Assembly: GCA_946886475.1 (NCBI GenBank)
Contig: CAMPIQ010000151.1
Span: forward strand, 1-8,612
Direction: 5' to 3'
Length of the DNA: 8,612 bases
From: an uncultured Chitinophagales bacterium
GTDB taxonomy: Bacteria; Bacteroidota; Bacteroidia; Chitinophagales; Chitinophagaceae
How positions within the stretch are numbered: position 1 is the first letter of the stretch; every line of letters begins with the position of its first letter. A program made the translations under genes and the position numbers. The notes under the pieces are model-generated. The model saw nothing but the letters and a program-made list of their open reading frames with translations. It was not told the DNA's origin and did no database searches. This document shows positions 1-7,205 of this stretch, one piece after another.

Positions 1-277
1 GAAATTTAAATTCAAATCCAAGCCACTGCTGTACCATGTGCGATAATAGAAGTACAGGAATGGTTATCACAACACATATCCAAAACCTTTTCAGGAAATT
101 TTCTGTATGATGACCGGCATGTTTATCATGTGTATGATCATTTACAGGGTTTTCAAACTTGCTTTGATGAGGATGAGTTTTTCCTGAATGGTTCTGATGC
201 TCATTATGTGCACCCCCGGGCAGCTGGGTGGAATCTGCTTTTCCCCTGTTGGTGTGATGATCATGTTTGTGATCCAT
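1..277 (-). CDS. copB: CopB-like copper-translocating P-type ATPase, N-terminal part (cut by window edge)
   Basis: This is the first 92 codons of a gene that runs out of the window at base 1. The translation opens MDHKHDHHTNRGK and has 14 His among its first 57 residues, in clusters such as HDHH, HPH, HTHDKH and HH. A charged FLKRFW junction follows, then a hydrophobic segment (about residues 66-79, ICVVITIPVLLLS) and HMVQQWLGFEFKF. A His-rich tail followed by a segment of the type KRFW-TIP-LS-M-Q-LG matches the start of CopB-type P1B ATPases, which move copper from the cytosol into the periplasm. The catalytic DKTGT, CPH and ATP-binding regions would lie outside the window, so the call rests on the N terminus alone. 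The start is the ATG at 277-275: the frame is closed upstream by a TAA with no other ATG between. No clear Shine-Dalgarno is present, only an A-rich leader. The 86-base gap to the preceding gene is the widest gap between supported genes in the window. Confidence 0.8.
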   Translation of the reverse strand, partial: MDHKHDHHTNRGKADSTQLPGGAHNEHQNHSGKTHPHQSKFENPVNDHTHDKHAGHHTENFLKRFWICVVITIPVLLLSHMVQQWLGFEFKF

Positions 278-363
278 TTTCAGTTTTTTATTATACGGCA
301 ATGGCTGTGCACCTAAAGCTGATTTCGGTTATGCTACTCTGTGAAAATTTACATTACTTGAAT
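278..363. other. Gap between the DUF2911 gene and the P-type ATPase gene
   Basis: This 86-base stretch is the only real gap between 364 and the ATPase start, so it is the most likely place for an internal promoter or a transcript boundary. On the minus strand, TAAATTTT (plus 351-344) matches seven of eight positions of the Bacteroidota -7 element TAnnTTTG, but I see no TTG at the expected -33 distance. I see no hairpin followed by a T-run that would serve as a terminator. The ATPase may therefore simply be the last or next gene of the same operon. Confidence 0.4.
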
Positions 364-936
364 TTACTTTTGAATGATAGAGAAAGGGAAGGAAATTTTA
401 ACTCTTTCCCATGCAATGGCTAATGATCCATCATTGCCCCTCCCAGGTTCAACAAAATACTGCAACCGTTCCAAATGGGGTATCTTTTTAGGCTTCACTC
501 TGACCCTAACAATATCATCCTTCAAATCATATTCAGAAGCCAGGTGCTGATTCCAGTTCTTATTGATAATAACCGTCCATTCTTTTTTTCCCGGGATGGT
601 AAATAATGCATACTTACCCGCCGGTATGGTCACATTATTAATAATGAATGGTGAAGCGAATTCGATTGTTGTTGCATCATGCGCTCCTGTAACCCATACT
701 TCATCGTAGGGAACAAGTCCGCCCCATATGATTCTTTTGCGAACACCAGGGGAATGATATATGATCTTGACCGAATCCTTACCTATCACTCCAACTGCGG
801 AAGATTTAATACTTTTCTTGCTGGTATCCTTGATAAGATTTGGGTTATAGCAGATTTCATCCTTTTGTGCGAAACTTTGGTGGAAAAGGAAGGCAAATAC
901 TATAAAGAATGAAAATCTAATTAAAATATTTCTCAT
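364..936 (-). CDS. Secreted DUF2911 family protein
   Basis: A 190-residue protein with an N-terminal signal peptide: a basic start (MRNILIR), a hydrophobic core, and a probable cleavage after SFA at residue 23. The rest carries the DUF2911 signature: YHSPGVRKR..IWGGLVPYDEVWVTGAHDATTIEF at about residues 60-93, followed by IPAGKYALFTIPGKKEWTVIINK at about 105-126. This is a small beta-rich family common in Bacteroidota with no established biochemical function. It probably acts in the periplasm. The gene starts 5 bases after the stop of the DUF3347 gene and is evidently co-transcribed with the copper genes, so a role in the envelope response to copper is a reasonable guess only. No conserved CxxC or Met-rich metal motif is visible. 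The mature part has one Cys (residue 29) and a few His. Confidence 0.85.
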   Translation of the reverse strand: MRNILIRFSFFIVFAFLFHQSFAQKDEICYNPNLIKDTSKKSIKSSAVGVIGKDSVKIIYHSPGVRKRIIWGGLVPYDEVWVTGAHDATTIEFASPFIINNVTIPAGKYALFTIPGKKEWTVIINKNWNQHLASEYDLKDDIVRVRVKPKKIPHLERLQYFVEPGRGNDGSLAIAWERVKISFPFSIIQK

Positions 937-941
937 ACAGT

Positions 942-1496
942 TTATTTAATGGTTTCTTTTATTTCCCCACAGGTCATCATTTCATCTCCGAAATAAGGAT
1001 TCCGGATTTCTTTTTGGTTGCTTATCCAATAAGCACCTTTGTCATTTAAAGCCATAGGGCAATAGTCTACATATAGTTCGCCTTTTGTCAAGCCTTCTTT
1101 TTTTATTAATTCAGCCAGATCTGTACTCAGTAAAGCGTAGGCTGCTCTTTGAGTTTCAATGTCTGGAGCCACAGTGATCCTGGCAGCATAGGAAGCGATG
1201 TTGCCGGCTCCCTCTGTTTTTCTGGCCCCGGCTTCAATGGCATTAGCTGCTATTTTGGCCTCAGCCATATTTTTGTTTGTCAGTGCAGTTGTCAAATGAA
1301 TGTAATGCTGGTACACTGCATTCAGATTATTATTTTTAAGTACAGGACTAGTTGCCATACCTTCTGTTGCTTGCTCCGAACCTGAGGAATCTTTTTCTGC
1401 GCCTTCCTTTTCAGTTTTTGTATTGCCATTTCCTGAACAGGAAAAAAAATGGGTAGCCAAAGCAAAAGCCAGAATTGTTTTCAAAAGATGTTTCAT
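942..1496 (-). CDS. DUF3347 lipoprotein, probable periplasmic copper-binding accessory protein
   Basis: A 184-residue protein. The signal peptide ends in THFFSC, so Cys20 is the likely lipidated residue, followed by a polar Ser/Glu/Lys-rich linker to about residue 50. The remainder matches the DUF3347 domain: an alpha-helical part with YQHYIHLTTAL (about 62-72), then YVDYCPMAL (142-150), GAYWISNQKEIRNPYFG and MMTCGE (173-178). Many Bacteroidota CusB adaptors carry this domain fused at their C terminus; here it is a free-standing lipoprotein encoded directly after the second adaptor. Cys146, Met148, Met173, Met174 and Cys176 are candidate soft-metal ligands. Relatives often have HCPMA, whereas this protein has YCPMA, so one possible His ligand is absent. 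It is likely a periplasmic metal acceptor or CusF-like donor to the pump, which is inference. The start lies 20 bases after the preceding stop, with an A-rich leader and no Shine-Dalgarno. Confidence 0.87.
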   Translation of the reverse strand: MKHLLKTILAFALATHFFSCSGNGNTKTEKEGAEKDSSGSEQATEGMATSPVLKNNNLNAVYQHYIHLTTALTNKNMAEAKIAANAIEAGARKTEGAGNIASYAARITVAPDIETQRAAYALLSTDLAELIKKEGLTKGELYVDYCPMALNDKGAYWISNQKEIRNPYFGDEMMTCGEIKETIK

Positions 1497-1516
1497 TGTT
1501 GTGTTATTGTTTTAAA

Positions 1517-2737
1517 TTAATGATTATGACCCGCCATTGGGTCTTTTCCTTTTTTTAATTTGAATTCACTATATAGTAAATATGCACCTGATACTACAAC
1601 TATAGCTCCCGTATCCAGCCCACTTGTGATCTCCACACGGTTGTAGTTTTCCGTTCCTACCTGTACCATTTTAGGAACGAACTTGCCAGGCCTGGCCTGT
1701 ACCCATACATGTGAACCCTGTTGCTCCCTTATAACTGCATCTACCGGTAAGGTAAATGCCTGGGAAACCTGCGATACCGGCAATTCAACAATTACCTGCA
1801 TTCCAGCCTTAAACTGGTTGCTGGGATTAGGAATGGTCCCCCTGATTGTTAGCAACTGGTTCCCTGCCTGGAGTGCAGGAGCTATGAATTCTATTAGCAT
1901 GTCCAGGGACTCCATTTCAAATCCCGGCACTGAAACTTTTACTAAACTGCTTTTCTTTACCAAACTGGCTTCTGCCGGGTATAGATCCGCTTCTACCCAC
2001 ATATTGCGGTAACCCTCCAGGCTCATGATGGATGAACCTTCACCAACATATTGACCTTCGGTAACAAATAACTCAGAAACAATTCCATTTGCAGGAGAAT
2101 GGTAAGTAACATATGGATTTGTTTTCCTGCTATTCCTTAATTGCTGTATCTGGTTGCCGGTTTGATCATACAAAGCCAGTTTATGCCTGGCAGCTGCTTC
2201 CAGTTGCTGAAATTTTTGATCGCCTGGAAACTGCTCAGCCTGCGCCAACATTACTAAATATTCTTGTTGTAATGAAGCTAATTGCTCGGAATAGATTTTA
2301 TACAGGGGCTGTCCCGATCTTACAGGCACCCCTGTTTCCCTAACAAACAAGGCTTCTATTCTACCTGCCACGCGACTGGAAATGAACTCAGATTGTGATG
2401 GATCCACAGCAAGCCTTCCATTGAGTCTTTTTACTGAAGAGAAAGACCCGGCTTTTACAGTATCAGTTGTAACATTGGCCAAAGCCTGTTGGGAATCACT
2501 CAATGTCAAAGTATCTGAAACATTTGACTTATCAAAGGGAACCAGGTCCATTCCACAAATGGGACAAGTGCCAGGCTTGTCACTAACAATTTGCGGGTGC
2601 ATGGGACAGGTGTAGGTTTGCTTTGCTTCTGTTTGTTGGGATTTAGCGTCCATATTATTTTCATTGCATGATGGAAGCAAAATGAGGCTGGCTACTCCAG
2701 CCAGGATCATTATAATATATTCAATTAGAATCTTCAT
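1517..2737 (-). CDS. cusB: CusB-like RND adaptor (membrane fusion protein), second copy, with heavy-metal-binding domain
   Basis: A 406-residue periplasmic adaptor of a heavy-metal RND efflux system. The signal segment ends in LLPSC, giving a lipidated Cys24. A heavy-metal-binding domain follows at about residues 41-68, with CPMH (44-47) and CPICGM (58-63). The adaptor core begins with the first lipoyl half (SSRVAGRIEALFVRETG, about 120-136), then a helical hairpin rich in Gln/Leu/Ala (about 150-200), the second lipoyl half (SPANGIVSELFVTEGQYVGEG), a beta-barrel with AGMQVIVELP (about 321-330), and a membrane-proximal domain from about 330. The tail DPMAGHNH adds further possible metal ligands. 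The start ATG overlaps the previous gene's stop as ATGA (2737-2734), and GGTGA lies a few bases upstream as a plausible ribosome site. It is a paralogue of the preceding adaptor but diverged over most of its length, so the two are not a recent duplication. Confidence 0.93.
   Translation of the reverse strand: MKILIEYIIMILAGVASLILLPSCNENNMDAKSQQTEAKQTYTCPMHPQIVSDKPGTCPICGMDLVPFDKSNVSDTLTLSDSQQALANVTTDTVKAGSFSSVKRLNGRLAVDPSQSEFISSRVAGRIEALFVRETGVPVRSGQPLYKIYSEQLASLQQEYLVMLAQAEQFPGDQKFQQLEAAARHKLALYDQTGNQIQQLRNSRKTNPYVTYHSPANGIVSELFVTEGQYVGEGSSIMSLEGYRNMWVEADLYPAEASLVKKSSLVKVSVPGFEMESLDMLIEFIAPALQAGNQLLTIRGTIPNPSNQFKAGMQVIVELPVSQVSQAFTLPVDAVIREQQGSHVWVQARPGKFVPKMVQVGTENYNRVEITSGLDTGAIVVVSGAYLLYSEFKLKKGKDPMAGHNH
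2541..2614. repeat. Heavy-metal-binding-domain repeat, copy in the second adaptor
   Basis: This 74-base stretch aligns without gaps to 3869-3942, with roughly three quarters of bases identical, including a 17-base identical run at its left end (2541-2557). It encodes the CPMH...CPICGMDLVP domain. The similarity reflects shared ancestry and constraint on the metal-binding residues, not a mobile repeat. Confidence 0.75.
2734..2737 (-). promoter_or_regulatory. ATGA stop/start overlap between the two adaptor genes
   Basis: On the minus strand the TGA of the first adaptor and the ATG of the second share two bases in the tetranucleotide ATGA. This layout usually means translational coupling, which would help make the two adaptors in linked amounts. 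The coupling itself is inferred from the layout. Confidence 0.7.
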
Positions 2738-4056
2738 TTTTCACCGTTTGTATGGAACCTGATAAAACTTTCACTATCCACCAGGAAGCTGGCATTCTCT
2801 GCTATCAGCCAGTCTGAAATGTCTGTCTTTATCTGTACAAGTCCATGGGTTCGCACCACCTCTATTACTTGTTTAGGAACAAAAACCTGGTTTTCTTTCT
2901 TGAATACTATTGATTTACTCCCAAGTCGAAAAACAGCTTTTTCCGGTAACCAGGATGCATTGTTTTTTACAAGCGGGAAGCTGGCGGTAAGTAATTGACC
3001 GGCATGCAGGTCCGTGCCGGGTAAATACACCCTGGCTATTGTAAAACTTTGTCCATTCTTTTGAACAGGTTCTACCAGGCCAATCACTCCTGCCCTTATA
3101 TCATCCGGATTTGATATAGGATGAAAAACCAGTTTTTGACCTGGTTTCAATTCTGAAGCTAATTCAGGAGTAAATGAAAATTCTGCCACCATGCTATTAG
3201 CCTGGTAAATGGTGAATATTGTTTCTCCTGATCCTAAATATTGTCCTTCCCTTACCATAACAGGTGATTGATCAAATGTTGGCTGCTGCGATCCAGTTGA
3301 CGATGCAGAACTTTCGCCGTTCCCCATTCCACCCATTCCATCAGAAGAAGATGCAGGAGGCAAAGCAGCTGCCGTGCCGGAGATATTTGCTGCCAGGTTT
3401 TTTTCAATAATGTACCCGGCCACACTGCTGAAAACCGGTACACGGTACAAAGGCTTTCCGGATCGTTCCACCTGCTTAATTTGGGAAGACTGCATTCCTA
3501 GCAATGATAATCGTTGTCTTGCCTTTTGTAGCATGGAGGGATTGTCATCATTTCTGCTTAGGTAAATCAATTCCCTCTGTGCGGCAGCAAGGTCCGGAGA
3601 GTAGATTTCCATGATAAGCTGGCCTTTACTTACCGGCTGGTAATTATATTTAATATACATTCTTTCGATCCTTCCGGCCACCCTGCTTGCAATGCTGACC
3701 TGTTTTCTTGTATCATAACTTATCACACCCTGAACAGGTACCGACAATATCCTCATGGTATAATCGGCTTTAATTACAGGAATTGAAGAAATGACCTGCT
3801 CGTTCACAGGTTTCAGCAAGGGCAATAGATTGCTATCCACTGCCTGTTCATTGGAACTGGTCATTGGCACCAGGTCCATTCCACATATAGGGCATTGTCC
3901 AGTCTTGTCCCTGATGATCTGGGGATGCATAGGACAGGTATATTTTATTTCATCCTTATGCTGGCCTGTTTCACCATTACTCCTTTCATTGCAGGAAAAA
4001 GCAATAATCATAACTGCAAACACCAGGATAATTCTATCTAAAAAGTTCTTTTTCAT
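2734..4056 (-). CDS. cusB: CusB-like RND adaptor (membrane fusion protein), first copy, with heavy-metal-binding domain and Gly/Met/Ser insertion
   Basis: The frame is open to an ATG at 4101, but I start it at 4056 (MKKNFLDRIIL, 440 residues). That start puts a basic N terminus directly before the hydrophobic segment and gives a normal lipoprotein signal ending AFSC (Cys22). The longer form would add 15 residues with no signal character and deepen the overlap with the upstream gene from 23 to 68 bases. A heavy-metal-binding domain follows at about residues 38-65 (YTCPMHPQI, then CPICGMDLVP). The adaptor core starts with the lipoyl half ASRVAGRIERMYIKYN (about 123-138) and a hairpin at about 150-195. 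The second lipoyl half is interrupted at about 212-255 by a low-complexity stretch containing SSSDGMGGMGNGESSAS before VMVREGQYLGSGETIF. Barrel and membrane-proximal regions follow. Its likely role is to link the pump to the outer-membrane channel and to capture Cu(I)/Ag(I). Confidence 0.92.
   Translation of the reverse strand: MKKNFLDRIILVFAVMIIAFSCNERSNGETGQHKDEIKYTCPMHPQIIRDKTGQCPICGMDLVPMTSSNEQAVDSNLLPLLKPVNEQVISSIPVIKADYTMRILSVPVQGVISYDTRKQVSIASRVAGRIERMYIKYNYQPVSKGQLIMEIYSPDLAAAQRELIYLSRNDDNPSMLQKARQRLSLLGMQSSQIKQVERSGKPLYRVPVFSSVAGYIIEKNLAANISGTAAALPPASSSDGMGGMGNGESSASSTGSQQPTFDQSPVMVREGQYLGSGETIFTIYQANSMVAEFSFTPELASELKPGQKLVFHPISNPDDIRAGVIGLVEPVQKNGQSFTIARVYLPGTDLHAGQLLTASFPLVKNNASWLPEKAVFRLGSKSIVFKKENQVFVPKQVIEVVRTHGLVQIKTDISDWLIAENASFLVDSESFIRFHTNGEK
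3869..3942. repeat. Heavy-metal-binding-domain repeat, copy in the first adaptor
   Basis: This is the partner of 2541-2614, at a constant offset of 1328 bases. It encodes the same CPMH...CPICGMDLVP domain of the upstream adaptor. The surrounding adaptor sequences are much less alike, so this domain is the best-conserved segment shared by the two genes. Confidence 0.75.
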
Positions 4057-5287
4057 AATCCACAAACATTTGATATAATCTTTGTTTTTCATCCAGAACA
4101 TCGAGGAGCATCATATTGAGCGCTTCCCAATTATCCAATACAACTGTCAATGAAAGTTTGTTTTCCTGGTAAGTAAGGTAACTGGCATCAAAGGTTTTTT
4201 GAAGTGCAGGTATCACTTTTTCCTCCATTGTTCTTATGCGCCTTTGCATAGTTTGAATTTCTGCCTGCATCCCGTATAACATGCCTGCCGTTTCCTGTAA
4301 CATGCCAGACCTTTCATTTTGCATGGCATCTATGTTGAACTGCATGGCCTTGATCTCTGACTGGTACATCTTTCTGGACCATGGGGCGATAGGAATAGAT
4401 ACCATTCCCATTACACTGAAACCCCGCGGCATCATTGAAGAAAATGGTGACATATGATCAAATTGAATGCGGAAACCTGGCTTACGTTCCAGCTTCATCG
4501 CCTCAATATTCAATTGCATGGAGCGGATATTTTCATCCATTTGTAAAACATCCTTTCTTAATACCGCAAGATTTGCAGTATCATAGACATTGCCGGTTTC
4601 TAATCCAGGTTCATAACCGGGATCAATGGTAAAGTCTAAATTGCCCGGCCTGTTCATCAATGCGTTCAGGTATGCTTTTGCCCTGGCAATTTCGGCCTGT
4701 GGCATTATGAGCATTGAATTGTTTTTCTGTATTTCTGCGTCTGCCCTGTATACGCTGCTTAACTGGGACTGGTTATAAGGATACCGCACCTCTTCGACCT
4801 TCTTCATGGTTTCCAGGACCTTTTCATTTCTTTGAATGATGCTGATACGCTCAAGCGCGATCAACCAGGTAAAATATTGCCGCCTTGCCTGCGCTTTCAG
4901 GTCGTTTAGAGCAACGTACCTGGCGGCATTTTCTATATTGCCTTGCGATTGTATATAGTTCTTCCTGGCTTGCAATCTGGCCCGGCTTGGAATTTCCTGT
5001 TCAATCCTCAACATCAGCATCCCTTTATCTCCTTCATCCATTACTTCCTGGAAAGGATACGGTGTTTGAAAGGTTCCCAATCCAACCATTGGAGGCATCC
5101 AGGAAGTAGCTGCATCGCCGCTGTATTTATAGGCTTCTGCACGCAAGGCATAGCTTTTAAGTTGAAGGTTATTGCTGTCAATTCTTTGTATGATCTCATC
5201 CAGGCTCAATACTTCCTTTTGCTGCGCAAAGGAAGCTACCGGCGTAAGTAATAACAGCCACAAGTATCTTTTAATGTTTAACATCAT
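4034..5287 (-). CDS. cusC: TolC/CusC-like outer-membrane efflux protein
   Basis: A 417-residue outer-membrane factor. The signal peptide (MMLNIKRYLWLLLL...) probably ends at ASFA (residue 21). There is no lipobox, unlike E. coli CusC. The opening LSLDEIIQRIDSNNLQLKSYALRAEA (about 27-52) is the standard first helix of the outer-membrane efflux family, and the rest alternates long amphipathic helices with short strands (for example QARRQYFTWLIALERI and the C-terminal LDEKQRLYQMFVDYEKELF). The product should form the trimeric channel that takes metal from the adaptor-pump complex to the outside. The mature part is unusually Met-rich: 28 Met in about 396 residues, concentrated between residues 250 and 360. 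The gene overlaps the end of the pump gene by 17 bases. Two ATGs lie in tandem (5287 and 5284), so the start is uncertain by one codon. GGAAG just upstream is the clearest Shine-Dalgarno in the window. Confidence 0.92.
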   Translation of the reverse strand: MMLNIKRYLWLLLLTPVASFAQQKEVLSLDEIIQRIDSNNLQLKSYALRAEAYKYSGDAATSWMPPMVGLGTFQTPYPFQEVMDEGDKGMLMLRIEQEIPSRARLQARKNYIQSQGNIENAARYVALNDLKAQARRQYFTWLIALERISIIQRNEKVLETMKKVEEVRYPYNQSQLSSVYRADAEIQKNNSMLIMPQAEIARAKAYLNALMNRPGNLDFTIDPGYEPGLETGNVYDTANLAVLRKDVLQMDENIRSMQLNIEAMKLERKPGFRIQFDHMSPFSSMMPRGFSVMGMVSIPIAPWSRKMYQSEIKAMQFNIDAMQNERSGMLQETAGMLYGMQAEIQTMQRRIRTMEEKVIPALQKTFDASYLTYQENKLSLTVVLDNWEALNMMLLDVLDEKQRLYQMFVDYEKELFR

Positions 5288-7205
5288 ATACTTCCAGTTT
5301 TCCGAATTTTCTTAACTCATATTCCTTTGCCATTAAAAATATCAGCGGTGTTACCAATAGAATGTGAATGGCCGATGTAAATACCCCTCCAATCATTGGC
5401 AATACCACAGGCTTCATTACATCAGTACCTACTCCTGTGGACCAAAGAACAGGTACCAAACCAAAAAGCGAAACACATACGGTCATTATTTTAGGCCTCA
5501 ATCTTTTGGCGGCTCCATAGATCACGTATTCCCTCAGATCCGCCTTTGAAATAGTTTCCTTTGAATTTCCTTTTGCCTCAACCAATTGACGCATGGCATC
5601 GTTTAAATAAATAACCATCACAATACCTGTTTCCACTGCAATTCCAAAAAGTGCGATAAATCCAACAGCTACTGCTACGGAAAGATTGACACCCCAGAAA
5701 TAGATAATGTATGCTCCCCCAATAAGTGCAAATGGGATGGTAATGAGACTTAGCAATGCTTCCCGGATAGAATGAAATGCTAAATACAAGGAGAAGAAAA
5801 TAATAACCAACACAATAGGTGCGATCCACATCAGTGTTTGCTGGCCTCTTATTAAGTTCTCATATTGCCCGCTCCATTCTATAAAATATCCCGGGGGCAA
5901 TATTCCCTTTTCTGCATTGAGTTTTTCCATGGCTTCTTCTACTGTTCCACCCAAATCTCTCCCACGTACATTGAATAGTACAGCACCTCTTAGTAAGGCA
6001 TTTTCTGAATTGATCATGGGCGGACCATCCTCAAATTTTATATCTGCAACCGCGCTTAAGGGCACTTCACCAAAAGCCGGTGACTGCAATGGAATCCGTT
6101 TGATTTGCTCCACACTATTTCTATATTCCTGGGCAAGGCGAACACTGATAGAAAACCGTTGACGGCCCTCAACAGTCTGGCCAATTGGAGCACCCCCCAG
6201 TGCGGATTCAACTGTTTGATTGACATCTTCTACATTAAGACCATACCTGCCTAAATCCTGGCGTCGTACATCAATAGATAAGTATTTACCTCCGGTAATA
6301 GGCTCAACATATAGATCAGCAATCCCCGGAGTACCTTCAAGAACTGCTTTAACCTGTTCAGAGACTGAAGCAATTGTATTCAGATCCTGTCCGTATACTT
6401 TTATACCAACATCTGTCCTGATACCGGTTGAAAGCATATTGATCCGGTTAATGATGGGTTGTGTCCATCCGTTCACCACGCCTGGTATTTGAAGCTTGGC
6501 ATCCAGTTCACTGATAATGTCTGCCTTTGTAATTCCATCTCTCCATTCACTCCTTGGCTTTAGCATTATGATAGTTTCAATCATGCTGATGGGAGAGTTA
6601 TCGGTAGCTGTACTTGCTCTTCCTGCCTTTCCCAGCACCTTATCCACCTCTGGTACCGATTTAATGATTTTATCCTGAACCTGTAGGATCCTTTTTGCTT
6701 CTGAGTTGGAAATATCGGGCAGTGTTACAGGCATGAATAAGATGCTTTGTTCATCCAGCGGGGGCATAAACTCAGTTCCCAGGCTTCTTAACAATGGTAT
6801 GGAAATAAGCAAGGCAATAATATTAATACCCAGTGTTGTTTTTCTCCACCTCATTACCCAGCGGATCACCGGCTCGTAAATCTTTTCTAAAAAGCGGTTT
6901 ACCGGGTTAGCACTATCCGGCTTGAATTTACCTTTCATGAAAAAGGATATAAGGACAGGTGCCAGCGTCAACACCAGCAAAGCATCCACAATCATGATGA
7001 ATGTTTTTGTAAATGCCACAGGGTGAAACATCTTACCTTCCTGCCCTGTTAGCATGAAAACCGGCAAAAAAGAGGTAATGATGATAACAGTGGCAAAGAA
7101 CACTCCTCTTGACACCTGTTTGCTCGATTTTTCAATGATCGATATCCGTTCTTCTTCCGTTATCCATTTCTCTTTCTTTTTAAAAAGGGATTTTCTCCAC
7201 TTCAT
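5271..7205 (-). CDS. cusA: CusA-type heavy-metal RND pump, C-terminal part (TM5-TM12)
   Basis: A 644-residue protein matching the last 60% of CusA. It starts with a very basic segment (MKWRKSLFKKKEKW), then the family sequence IEKSSKQVSRGVFFATVIIITSFLPVF (TM5) and AFTKTFIMIVDALLVLTLAPVLISFF (TM6). The second periplasmic region follows, then TM8-TM12 from about residue 458. All three methionines of the CusA Cu(I)/Ag(I) site are present by motif alignment: Met158 in ILFMPVTLP, Met208 in SPISMIET (with Glu210), and Met257 in NRINMLSTG. They correspond to E. coli Met573, Met623 (Glu625) and Met672. Glu525 in GIAVETGIVM and Lys572 in RPKIMTV match the conserved TM acidic and lysine residues of the proton path. 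The ATG overlaps the stop of the upstream half (ATGA), and the frame is closed by TAA six bases before the ATG. Alone it lacks TM1-TM4 and should not work without the other half. Confidence 0.9.
   Translation of the reverse strand: MKWRKSLFKKKEKWITEEERISIIEKSSKQVSRGVFFATVIIITSFLPVFMLTGQEGKMFHPVAFTKTFIMIVDALLVLTLAPVLISFFMKGKFKPDSANPVNRFLEKIYEPVIRWVMRWRKTTLGINIIALLISIPLLRSLGTEFMPPLDEQSILFMPVTLPDISNSEAKRILQVQDKIIKSVPEVDKVLGKAGRASTATDNSPISMIETIIMLKPRSEWRDGITKADIISELDAKLQIPGVVNGWTQPIINRINMLSTGIRTDVGIKVYGQDLNTIASVSEQVKAVLEGTPGIADLYVEPITGGKYLSIDVRRQDLGRYGLNVEDVNQTVESALGGAPIGQTVEGRQRFSISVRLAQEYRNSVEQIKRIPLQSPAFGEVPLSAVADIKFEDGPPMINSENALLRGAVLFNVRGRDLGGTVEEAMEKLNAEKGILPPGYFIEWSGQYENLIRGQQTLMWIAPIVLVIIFFSLYLAFHSIREALLSLITIPFALIGGAYIIYFWGVNLSVAVAVGFIALFGIAVETGIVMVIYLNDAMRQLVEAKGNSKETISKADLREYVIYGAAKRLRPKIMTVCVSLFGLVPVLWSTGVGTDVMKPVVLPMIGGVFTSAIHILLVTPLIFLMAKEYELRKFGKLEVYDVKH
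5291..5295 (-). promoter_or_regulatory. Ribosome binding site of the outer-membrane factor gene
   Basis: GGAAG on the minus strand lies just upstream of the tandem ATGs at 5287/5284, inside the last codons of the pump gene. It is notable because most other starts here lack any Shine-Dalgarno. It supports a start at this ATG pair. Confidence 0.5.
7202..7205 (-). promoter_or_regulatory. ATGA junction splitting the CusA coding region
   Basis: The N-terminal half reads ...AAT TTA TGA, and the C-terminal half starts at the ATG one base earlier. There is no Shine-Dalgarno, only an A/T-rich leader with a run of six A. The layout would allow termination-reinitiation. Adding a single T to the TTT just before the ATG would instead fuse both frames into one protein of about 1076 residues. 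This site therefore decides whether the pump is one or two polypeptides. Confidence 0.7.

Noticed and set aside
290..295. TATAAT on the minus strand just before the ATPase ATG
   Set aside because: It lies too close to the start codon, and Bacteroidota promoters use a different consensus (TAnnTTTG).
130..423. Plus-strand open frame of 97 codons at the left end
   Set aside because: It lies opposite the His-rich ATPase start and the end of the DUF2911 gene. Its composition is the complement of His codons (many Asp, Met and Cys), and it matches no family I recognise.
2734..4101. Longer start (ATG at 4101) for the first adaptor
   Set aside because: The extra 15 residues have no signal character and precede an internal MKKNFLDR start that gives a normal lipoprotein signal.
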